DNA of 10,515 nt, taken from assembly GCA_002719615.1 (NCBI GenBank), contig PBHZ01000009.1, forward strand, positions 24,116 to 34,630, in the 5' to 3' direction. Below the pieces are notes generated by a model. The model was not told where the DNA came from, ran no database searches, and was given only the letters and a program-made list of their open reading frames with translations. Made by a program: the position numbers and the translations under genes. Below, piece after piece: positions 1 through 5,591 of this stretch (positions are counted from its first letter, which is position 1; every line of letters starts with the position of its first letter). This DNA comes from Methanobacteriota archaeon (GTDB lineage: Archaea > Thermoplasmatota > Poseidoniia > Poseidoniales > Thalassarchaeaceae).

Positions 1-441
1 GTTGTTGATCAATCATCAGATTTGAGAGTCGCCATTATTGAAGCAATTAACAAAGCAAGTGAACGCTTGGATGTTACAGAAGCAGACATAATCATATCAG
101 GAGGTCGAGGGATGGGTTCTATAGATAATTTTTCACATCTCGAAAGTATAGCCGATTCAATAGATGCCGCTGTAGGTGCAAGTAGAGCAGTAGTAGATGA
201 ATGGGGTATGCCACATAGGATGCAAGTTGGACAAACTGGAAAAACCGTGACGCCCTCATTATACATTGCAGTTGGAATCTCTGGTGCGATTCAGCACTTA
301 GCAGGGATGAGATCAAGTAAGTATATTGTTGCAATAAATAAAGATCCTGAAGCACCCATATTTACTATAGCTGATTATGGAATTGTGGCATCATGGGAAG
401 AAGCATTGCCAATTCTTAAATCTGAATTAATGAAATTGTAA
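1..441 (+). CDS. etfA: Electron transfer flavoprotein alpha subunit, C-terminal part
   Basis: The reading frame is open from base 1 to a TAA stop and encodes 146 residues, so the N-terminal domain lies outside the window. The visible part is the FAD-binding C-terminal domain of ETF alpha (FixB/EtfA family). It shows the family run GGRG near the start, then GASRAVVDEW, then QVGQTGKTVTPSLY, GISGAIQHLAG and AINKDPEAPIF, which line the FAD site in known ETFs. ETF is a soluble alpha/beta heterodimer that takes electrons from acyl-CoA and related dehydrogenases and passes them to ETF:quinone oxidoreductase. The beta subunit gene is probably just upstream but is not seen. The stop lies 3 bp from the stop of the oppositely oriented purF. 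Family assignment is firm; the electron donor cannot be told from this sequence. Confidence 0.96.
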   Translation, partial: VVDQSSDLRVAIIEAINKASERLDVTEADIIISGGRGMGSIDNFSHLESIADSIDAAVGASRAVVDEWGMPHRMQVGQTGKTVTPSLYIAVGISGAIQHLAGMRSSKYIVAINKDPEAPIFTIADYGIVASWEEALPILKSELMKL

Positions 442-444
442 TAA

Positions 445-1947
445 TTAAGTAAGGACTGAATTTTTTGCTTTATCATTTCTAATCCTCTCTATCTTTTGTA
501 GATATTCTTCGGTAATTCCTCCTGTAACATAGATGCCATTGAAACAAGAACAATCAAAGCTAGCAAAACTGTTGTTCCCTTCTGATAAGCATGCTTCGAC
601 AAGATCATCTAATCTTTGATAAAATAATAAATCAGCACCAATCGCCGTACAGATTTCATCATTGGTTTTATTGTAAGCAACATATTCGGTTTTTGCTGGC
701 ATATCTATTCCGTAAACATTCGGATGTATTATCGGAGGAGAGCAAGAGGCAAAATATACCTTTTTTGCACCTGCATCTCGAGCCATTTGAACTATTCTTC
801 TTGAGGTGTTTCCTCTGACAATACTATCATCCACTATCAAAACAACTTTATTGTTAAATTCTCCTTCAATAGTATTCAATTTCTTCCTAACTGAATCTTT
901 TCTTACTGATTGCCCCGGCATCAAAAATGTCCTACCAATATATCTATTTTTAACGAATCCTTCTCGGTAAGGAACGCCAAGATACTTGGCCAAGTCTAGA
1001 GATGCAATTCTCCCACTATCTGGGACAGGAATTACTGCTTCTATTTCGTGATTAGGATATTCTTCTGATATCCTTTTTGCCAATAATTCTCCCATCCTTA
1101 GTCTAGCATCGTGGACAGAAATACCGTCCATTACAGAGTCTGGTCTAGCAAAATATACATGCTCAAAAATACATGGCGTATGGACTGTTTCTGGATGACA
1201 TATCTTTGATGAAATTTTGCCATTAATTCTAACAATAACCGCCTCACCTGGTTCAATATCTCTATCTGGAGTAAACCCTAGTGCAGTACATGCGACACTT
1301 TCTGAAGCGATAATTACCTCTGTAAAATCTTCTAATTCATTTTTACCCATAAATAAGGGCCTTATTCCATTTGGATCCCGGAAACCAATAAGACCCCAAC
1401 CTGTTATTAATGCAGTTACACTATAACTTCCTTCGACTCTCAGGTGAAGTCTTTCGATCGCTCTGAAAATATCTTCTTCCAATAATGAGTCCATCCCTCC
1501 TGGCCTACCATTAAGTGATCGTTGGATTTCAGCAGCAAAAAGATTTAGTAGAGCCTCTGAATCAGAACTTGTATTCACTTTTCTATGATCATATTCCAGG
1601 AGACCATTGATTATGTCATCGTTATTATTTAAATTTCCATTATGAGCTATACTTACGCCAAAAGGAGTATTTGTGTAGAATGGTTGCGCTTCATCAGCAG
1701 AATTTGAGCCAGCAGTGGGATACCTGACATGACCTATTCCCATGGAGCCTGTCAATTTTTGCATATGTTTTGCGGTGAAAACATCCCTTACCAGTCCATT
1801 AGCTCTTCTATGAGTAATATTTTTTGAATCACTAGTTACTATTCCTGCTGCATCTTGACCACGATGTTGTAAAACAAGCATTCCATCATATATCATGGAT
1901 GCAGAATGAGAATTTGGATGTCCGACAATCCCGATGATACCGCACAT
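445..1947 (-). CDS. purF: Amidophosphoribosyltransferase (glutamine PRPP amidotransferase)
   Basis: PurF makes 5-phosphoribosylamine from PRPP and glutamine, the first committed step of purine synthesis. The protein has 500 residues. It starts MCGIIGIVG, so Cys2, the N-terminal nucleophile of the class II glutaminase, is exposed after Met removal and there is no propeptide. The glutaminase domain covers about residues 1-240 (HVRYPTAG, AHNGNL, SDSE) and the phosphoribosyltransferase domain about 260-470, with the PRPP loop VLIVDDSIVRGNTS at 369-382. The C-terminal segment FDCSCFNGIYVT and RNDKAK resemble the E. coli class, not the B. subtilis class that carries a 4Fe-4S cluster; the CxxC ligand pair of that class is absent. 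A good ribosome binding site, GGAGGAT (minus strand, 1963 to 1957), lies 9 nt before the ATG. The gene follows rpl37e by 59 bp, a pairing seen in archaea. Confidence 0.97.
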   Translation of the reverse strand: MCGIIGIVGHPNSHSASMIYDGMLVLQHRGQDAAGIVTSDSKNITHRRANGLVRDVFTAKHMQKLTGSMGIGHVRYPTAGSNSADEAQPFYTNTPFGVSIAHNGNLNNNDDIINGLLEYDHRKVNTSSDSEALLNLFAAEIQRSLNGRPGGMDSLLEEDIFRAIERLHLRVEGSYSVTALITGWGLIGFRDPNGIRPLFMGKNELEDFTEVIIASESVACTALGFTPDRDIEPGEAVIVRINGKISSKICHPETVHTPCIFEHVYFARPDSVMDGISVHDARLRMGELLAKRISEEYPNHEIEAVIPVPDSGRIASLDLAKYLGVPYREGFVKNRYIGRTFLMPGQSVRKDSVRKKLNTIEGEFNNKVVLIVDDSIVRGNTSRRIVQMARDAGAKKVYFASCSPPIIHPNVYGIDMPAKTEYVAYNKTNDEICTAIGADLLFYQRLDDLVEACLSEGNNSFASFDCSCFNGIYVTGGITEEYLQKIERIRNDKAKNSVLT

Positions 1948-2006
1948 CGAATACCAATCCTCCGTTTGGTACGAAGGACTTAGGCATTTCTAAAAAATTG
2001 ATTAAA

Positions 2007-2189
2007 TTAGCGTTGATACATAGATCTATTTCTTTTGTTCCATCGATATTTTCTCATTTTTGCTGTAGCACCATAACCACAAGATGCACAAACTGATTTC
2101 TGTTTGTGATAGGAGTGACGGCCACAACGGCGGCATCTAATATGAGTCGACTTCTGTCTTTTTCCCATACTTGGTGTACCTTTGGACAT
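2007..2189 (-). CDS. rpl37e: Large ribosomal subunit protein eL37 (L37e)
   Basis: This is a small, basic zinc-ribbon protein of the large ribosomal subunit, 60 residues with this start. It begins MSKGTPSMGKR, the family signature, and has four zinc ligands as CRRC (Cys19, Cys22) and CASC (Cys34, Cys37), followed by a very basic tail. The ATG at 2189 was chosen because AAGGAG (minus strand, 2203 to 2198) lies 8 nt before it and because family members begin at this Met; a GTG three codons earlier is open but has no matching site. purF follows on the same strand after 59 bp. In many archaea an Lsm (Sm-like) gene sits immediately upstream of rpl37e, but none is found here. Confidence 0.96.
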   Translation of the reverse strand: MSKGTPSMGKRQKSTHIRCRRCGRHSYHKQKSVCASCGYGATAKMRKYRWNKRNRSMYQR

Positions 2190-2275
2190 ACATAACACTC
2201 CTTGAAGACAACGCGGCCACCAACCAACTTGTTATGAGAGTTGCCCTGAAATAAATGTAAAACAAACTTCTAATC

Positions 2276-2611
2276 TCAATCCAATAGTTTCAGGAGAGGG
2301 TCTTCAGGTCTTTTTCTAAAAAATAGTTTTACAGTAATAAATGTAATAAAAATAAATAAAAATGGATAAAAATATAGAATTGAAATTATTGAATTGGATA
2401 TTGCCTCTCTTAAAATTATTGATAAACTAGAGTTTGGATTTAAAATGAATAAATTAATGTATAAGGCTGAAAATAAAAAAGAAATATTTCCTATTACAAG
2501 AGGGAATATTCTATGATATGGATGATATGAGCATAATAAATGTATAGAAAATAATAATGAAATAAATATAGAACCATCGATTATCGATATTAAGAAATCA
2601 TCAATCTTCAT
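2276..2611 (-). CDS. Small membrane protein, unknown family
   Basis: I do not recognise this 111-residue protein. It is strongly hydrophobic with about three likely membrane segments (near residues 5-26, 36-56 and 73-97) and a short charged tail containing RKRPEDP, which is probably cytoplasmic. The start is well supported: AGGAGG (minus strand, 2625 to 2620) lies 8 nt before the ATG. The start overlaps the last 11 bp of the preceding membrane-protein gene, so the two are probably translated together. Base composition is very AT-rich compared with the ribosomal genes on either side, and Ile, Leu, Phe and Ser dominate, so hydrophobicity alone cannot show homology. The gene is probably real because of the ribosome binding site and coupling, but no function can be assigned. 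Confidence 0.72.
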   Translation of the reverse strand: MKIDDFLISIIDGSIFISLLFSIHLLCSYHPYHRIFPLVIGNISFLFSALYINLFILNPNSSLSIILREAISNSIISILYFYPFLFIFITFITVKLFFRKRPEDPLLKLLD

Positions 2612-3173
2612 CTTTATTTCCTCCTAAATTACGCTTTAGTATACTTTTAACATATTTCTTCTCACTATCAGACAGAGGCAGTGATTCCTCTACCTTAGGG
2701 GTCCTAGATTCAATAAATTTGATTAACCAAATTAGATATATTAATGTGATTAACATTCCAAATAAATTAGCAAATATCAATGATAAATCTGCATCAAATG
2801 ATTTGGAGATAAATACTAAAAAATATACCCAAGATGATAAGAGTAATAATATTCCTATGATTTTTATTGAATTTATATTCTCCCAATATATTTGTGAGCC
2901 ATATAAAACAAAATATATCCCGGATAATGAAAGAAATATCCATGGTACATTATCTGCCATGAAAATAAATAAATCGTGCTCTATTGAAGATAAATCACCA
3001 GATGGTAAAAATATTAAAACAAACCCCAAAAATAATAGAGGTTTACCGAAATTACTTCTCTTGAATGCTGGACCAATTCTATGTAGAGATAAGCCACAAA
3101 AAAGTATCAAAAATCCGAACCAAAATTGTATGTCGGACCAATCCATGCATACTGGACTATGAGTAGTGTACAT
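2601..3173 (-). CDS. Membrane protein with about five transmembrane segments, unknown family
   Basis: I do not recognise this 190-residue protein. It shows about five hydrophobic segments (near residues 14-32, 44-58, 78-95, 102-123 and 131-151) and a hydrophilic C-terminal tail of about 35 residues rich in Lys, Glu and Ser (155-190), likely cytoplasmic. No catalytic motif is visible. The ATG at 3173 has no ribosome binding site and could be read from a leaderless transcript; an in-frame ATG at 3146 would also keep every membrane segment. The following membrane-protein gene overlaps its end by 11 bp, and it is divergent from the rpl44e cluster across a gap of about 106 bp. It is as AT-rich as its partner. 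The pair may be lineage-specific or acquired, which is inference. Confidence 0.72.
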   Translation of the reverse strand: MYTTHSPVCMDWSDIQFWFGFLILFCGLSLHRIGPAFKRSNFGKPLLFLGFVLIFLPSGDLSSIEHDLFIFMADNVPWIFLSLSGIYFVLYGSQIYWENINSIKIIGILLLLSSWVYFLVFISKSFDADLSLIFANLFGMLITLIYLIWLIKFIESRTPKVEESLPLSDSEKKYVKSILKRNLGGNKDED

Positions 3174-3279
3174 GTTATTTTTGTATTAAATGACAGTTAG
3201 AAATAGAATTAGGTCTTGATAGACTTCATATACGAACGATTAGCGGCTTGCTTCGTCGTAAGACGGTTAGGTGACTGAG
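3174..3279. promoter_or_regulatory. Divergent intergenic region holding two promoters
   Basis: This gap separates the membrane-protein pair (minus strand) from the rpl44e cluster (plus strand) and must hold a promoter for each. A possible plus-strand TATA-like element is TTCATATAC at 3226-3234. Just before rpl44e, CGTC-GTAA-GACG (3254-3265) could form a 4-bp stem closed by a GNRA-type tetraloop, followed by the ribosome binding site AGGTGA (3269-3274). No convincing TATA box was found for the minus-strand gene. Promoter positions are inferred from gene layout and are not firm. Confidence 0.4.
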
Positions 3280-3561
3280 ATGGTTAAAATGCCCCGTAAA
3301 GTAATGCGATATAGTCCGTCGGCTGGAAAGCATACCGAACATACTGTTGAACGTGTCAAAAAGCGCCGAGCAAGTGAGTTAAAATGGGGACAAAGGAGAT
3401 TTAGAAGAGTTACCTCAGGATATCGTGGTTTCCCAAGGCCAAAACCTTCGGGTGAAAAACCAACAAAAAGGGTAAATTTAATCTACAGATGTACAGAAAC
3501 TGGTAAAGCCCATTCTCCTGCTGGTCAACGCGCTAGAAAATTTGAACTTATAGATAAATGA
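3280..3561 (+). CDS. rpl44e: Large ribosomal subunit protein eL42 (L44e) with degenerate zinc ribbon
   Basis: This large-subunit protein sits near the E site in known ribosomes. With the chosen start it has 93 residues. The core KKRRASELKWGQRRFRRVTSG and the segments GFPRPKP, EKPTKR and RARKFEL are diagnostic of the family. The ATG at 3280 was chosen because AGGTGA lies 5 nt upstream; ATG 3289 (giving MPRKVMRY) and GTG 3271 are also in frame. In most archaea the protein has a CxxC...CxxC zinc ribbon. Here the first pair reads SPSA (residues 12-15) and the second CTET (71-74), so only Cys71 of the four ligands remains and zinc binding is unlikely. It is the first gene of the rpl44e-rps27e-aIF2alpha-nop10-PAC2 cluster and ends 10 nt before rps27e. 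Confidence 0.96.
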   Translation: MVKMPRKVMRYSPSAGKHTEHTVERVKKRRASELKWGQRRFRRVTSGYRGFPRPKPSGEKPTKRVNLIYRCTETGKAHSPAGQRARKFELIDK

Positions 3562-3571
3562 GGGGAACAAA

Positions 3572-3742
3572 GTGAGTGGAAAATTTCTGAGAGTAAGCTG
3601 CCGAGATTGTGGCAATGAAGCAATAATATTTGATAGAGCAGCTACACTGGTATCTTGTTCTGTCTGTGGATCTACTATCGTAAGTCCTGCGGGCGGAAAG
3701 GCTGATCTTAGTGGATGCACAATAGTTGAAGCCCTCGAATGA
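3572..3742 (+). CDS. rps27e: Small ribosomal subunit protein eS27 (S27e)
   Basis: This is a 56-residue zinc-ribbon protein of the small ribosomal subunit. Translation from GTG at 3572 gives MSGKFLRVSCRDCGNE and later LVSCSVCGSTI, so the four zinc ligands are Cys10, Cys13, Cys29 and Cys32. The C-terminal GGKADLSGCTIVEAL matches the family. The GTG start is supported by GAGGGG (3560-3565) 6 nt upstream, which overlaps the rpl44e stop codon, and no in-frame ATG exists nearby. In contrast to L44e just before it, this zinc ribbon is intact. It lies between rpl44e and aIF2alpha, the usual archaeal order. Its stop falls in the loop of a possible hairpin that contains the next gene's ribosome binding site. 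Confidence 0.95.
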   Translation: MSGKFLRVSCRDCGNEAIIFDRAATLVSCSVCGSTIVSPAGGKADLSGCTIVEALE

Positions 3743-3750
3743 AAGAGGGT
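3731..3750 (+). promoter_or_regulatory. Possible hairpin masking the aIF2alpha ribosome binding site
   Basis: GCCCTC (3731-3736) can pair with GAGGGT (3745-3750), giving five Watson-Crick pairs plus one G-U pair around an 8-nt loop. The loop holds the rps27e TGA stop (3740-3742), and the right arm is the purine-rich ribosome binding site of aIF2alpha, 8 nt before its ATG. A ribosome finishing rps27e would melt the stem, so this arrangement could couple the two genes. It is seen by eye only, and a short stem can arise by chance. Confidence 0.35.
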
Positions 3751-3758
3751 TGAGAATA

Positions 3759-4544
3759 ATGTCGAAAAATGATAATTGGCCTGAAGAGGGTGAATTATTA
3801 GTTTGCACAGTAAAAAATGTCCGAGAGAATGGAGCATACTTGACTCTAGATTCCTATGAAGGGAAAGAAGGTTTTGTTTTCATTGGTGAAGTTTCAGCTG
3901 GATGGGTGAAAAATATACGCTCTCATGTTCGTGAAGGGCAGAGAGTTGTTGCAAAAGTAATAGAAGTTAAGAAAGATAAAGAGAGTATAAATTTGTCAAT
4001 TAAGGCAGTTTCAGATGAAAGAAGAAGAGAAACTCTTCAAAATAGAAAGAATCAACAAAGAGCAGTACAGATGATGAGATTGGTCGCAGAGAAAATGGAT
4101 TGGAAAGAAGAAGAAAATAGTAAAATATCTGGTGAATTGATAGAAATATTTGGCACCTTATATGGGGCATTGGAAGAATGCGCGATTTCAGAAACAGCAC
4201 TTACTGATGCAGGTTTTTCTGGTGAATGGATAAAAATAGCAACTGAAATAGCGATAGACAATATCATTCCTCCTTTTGTTGAAATTAGAGGTAATTTTGA
4301 TATTGAAGTATGGAGTTCTGAGGGAATCAATGCAATACGAAAAGCATTGATGGCAGCAGAGTCTTGTGCTGAAAATCTGGAAGAAGTGACACTTACTTGT
4401 CATTATGATGGAGCACCTCATTATAGAGTAGATATTCGTGCTCCTGATTATCCTACTGCAGAGTCTGTATGGGAAGCGGCTCAAGAAGCTGCCAGAAAAT
4501 ATATGCATTCGGTAGAGGGTTCAATCAGTATTGAAAGGCTCTGA
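3759..4544 (+). CDS. eif2a: Translation initiation factor aIF2 subunit alpha
   Basis: The alpha subunit of the heterotrimeric factor that brings initiator Met-tRNA to the small ribosomal subunit. The 261-residue protein has the three expected parts: an N-terminal S1/OB domain (about residues 9-85, with PEEGELLVCTV, GKEGFVFIGEVSAGWVKNIR, VREGQRV and the strand INLSIKAVSD), a helical middle domain (about 90-170) and a C-terminal alpha/beta domain (about 175-261) that contacts aIF2 gamma. Length is normal for archaea (about 260-275). The ATG at 3759 follows GAGGG by about 9 nt; an in-frame TTG at 3726 would run into rps27e and add a non-family leader. The protein replaces the usual HISEV of the S1 fold with FIGEV, a mild change. 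nop10 follows after 63 bp. Confidence 0.97.
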   Translation: MSKNDNWPEEGELLVCTVKNVRENGAYLTLDSYEGKEGFVFIGEVSAGWVKNIRSHVREGQRVVAKVIEVKKDKESINLSIKAVSDERRRETLQNRKNQQRAVQMMRLVAEKMDWKEEENSKISGELIEIFGTLYGALEECAISETALTDAGFSGEWIKIATEIAIDNIIPPFVEIRGNFDIEVWSSEGINAIRKALMAAESCAENLEEVTLTCHYDGAPHYRVDIRAPDYPTAESVWEAAQEAARKYMHSVEGSISIERL

Positions 4545-4607
4545 GGAAACGTAAAGTATCCGATAATTCATGTACTTCATTACAAGGGATTGTATTCTTG
4601 TATTGCC

Positions 4608-4826
4608 ATGGCGAGAAGTAAATTGAAACGGTGCTTGTCTTGTAATAAGTACGGACTTGGAACTAATTGCGATATTTGCGGTAGGTTGATGGAAGTAGTA
4701 GCTCCACTGAAATACTCTCCTGAGGATCCTCAAGGAAATCGTCGAAGGAAACGACTTGATGCTGGAAGTAAAGAATGGTTAGAATCGCTGCCAACTACTA
4801 AAAAAGAAGGTGATATAGATGAATAG
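4608..4826 (+). CDS. nop10: Nop10, H/ACA ribonucleoprotein subunit
   Basis: Nop10 is the small scaffold of box H/ACA particles. It binds Cbf5 and helps position guide RNA for rRNA pseudouridylation. The 72-residue protein has zinc ligands Cys9, Cys12, Cys21 and Cys24 (CLSC...CDIC), then the Cbf5-binding linker with KYSPEDPQGNRRRKR. Archaeal Nop10 is usually about 60 residues, so the acidic tail (LPTTKKEGDIDE) is slightly longer than usual. The ATG at 4608 matches the family start. There is no ribosome binding site at the right distance; AAGGGA (4584-4589) is too far, and an in-frame TTG at 4590 is too close to it, so translation may depend on coupling or a leaderless transcript. The end overlaps the PAC2 start by 8 bp. 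Confidence 0.95.
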   Translation: MARSKLKRCLSCNKYGLGTNCDICGRLMEVVAPLKYSPEDPQGNRRRKRLDAGSKEWLESLPTTKKEGDIDE

Positions 4827-5583
4827 AACCATTGTTCACTGGCTTATGGGAGATAAATTGCCAGAACATATTGCAATAATAGAAGCAGTCCCGGGAGTAG
4901 GTAATGTCGGAAAATTGGTTGTTGATGGACTGATAAAGAAACATCCATCTAGAACTTTAGCATGGATATTGCATCCTGATTTACCACCTCATGCAGTACT
5001 TGGAGAAGAGGGTTTAATCTTACCACCAAGACTTGAGATAAATTCAGTTTTATTGCCCAATGACAGTACCATAATCACAATAGGAGGTAATTTACAGCCC
5101 ATGACCGCAGCTGGTCAATTTGAAGTCTCAGAAGAGATATTAAAGATGGCTAATGAGAGTAATACACCTCAATTATTAGTCCTCGCTGGATTAACTGCAG
5201 GACTTGAAGATAAACGTATTCATGTAATTTGTTCTGATGGAAAAATTAAGAGGAATTTGGAAAGAAATGATATAGAAGTTAGTAAAGACCAACCAAAAGA
5301 AGGAATAATAGGAATCGCTGGGCTTATTATCTCATTATCTCCCATATACAAGGTACCTACATTAGGACTTATTGCGGAAACAGTTGGAGCTAGTGCCGAT
5401 ATATTAGCAGCAAATAGAATGGCAGTATGGATAGATGCTGCACTAAATATACCCTTAGATTTAGACTTAGATACAACCGAAGAAACGGCAAAGAAAATAA
5501 TGGAGAGAATAAAAAATTCAAAGTCAATAGATGATTTATTATCTTCCGAGGAGAATGAAGTATCGAGTGACTTCTATGTTTGA
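4819..5583 (+). CDS. PAC2-family proteasome assembly chaperone with C-terminal HbYX-like motif
   Basis: This 254-residue protein belongs to the PAC2 family (COG2047), whose archaeal members PbaA/PbaB assist or bind the 20S proteasome. Family marks are VPGVGNVGKLVVDGL near residue 24, the LPPHAVLGEEG segment, TIGGNLQPM, VLAGLTAGLE and the late LGLIAETVGASADILAANR. The last three residues are Phe-Tyr-Val, which fits the hydrophobic-Tyr-any (HbYX) motif that docks into pockets of the proteasome alpha ring. A 35-residue charged stretch (KKIMERIKNSKS...SSEENEVSSD) precedes it and could act as a flexible arm. AAGGTGAT (4807-4814) lies 4 nt before the ATG and matches the archaeal 16S rRNA end well. 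Overlap with nop10 indicates translational coupling. The substrate or partner complex is inferred. Confidence 0.93.
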   Translation: MNRTIVHWLMGDKLPEHIAIIEAVPGVGNVGKLVVDGLIKKHPSRTLAWILHPDLPPHAVLGEEGLILPPRLEINSVLLPNDSTIITIGGNLQPMTAAGQFEVSEEILKMANESNTPQLLVLAGLTAGLEDKRIHVICSDGKIKRNLERNDIEVSKDQPKEGIIGIAGLIISLSPIYKVPTLGLIAETVGASADILAANRMAVWIDAALNIPLDLDLDTTEETAKKIMERIKNSKSIDDLLSSEENEVSSDFYV

Positions 5584-5591
5584 GTGATCTT

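Noticed and set aside
445..1947. PurF as an Fe-S cluster enzyme of the B. subtilis type
   Set aside because: Some cysteines are present (259, 402, 466, 468), but the last pair is CxC in an E. coli-like context and E. coli PurF also has a Cys equivalent to 259, so cluster ligation is not supported.
2190..2275. Possible small RNA or tRNA gene between rpl37e and the membrane-protein pair
   Set aside because: No cloverleaf, T-loop sequence or strong stem is visible in this stretch.
2719..3162. 147-codon open frame on the plus strand
   Set aside because: It lies wholly opposite the five-segment membrane protein and reads as a Lys/Asn/Ile-rich mirror of it. It has no recognisable domain, and the minus-strand gene is supported by coupling to a partner with a strong ribosome binding site.
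3726..3758. Earlier TTG start for aIF2alpha
   Set aside because: It overlaps the rps27e coding end and adds eleven non-family residues; the ATG at 3759 has a ribosome binding site at a normal distance.
5580..5591. TTG start for pepE overlapping the PAC2 stop
   Set aside because: The ATG at 5592 has GAGTGAT just upstream, matches the family N-terminus and puts the catalytic Ser and His at the numbers known for the family.
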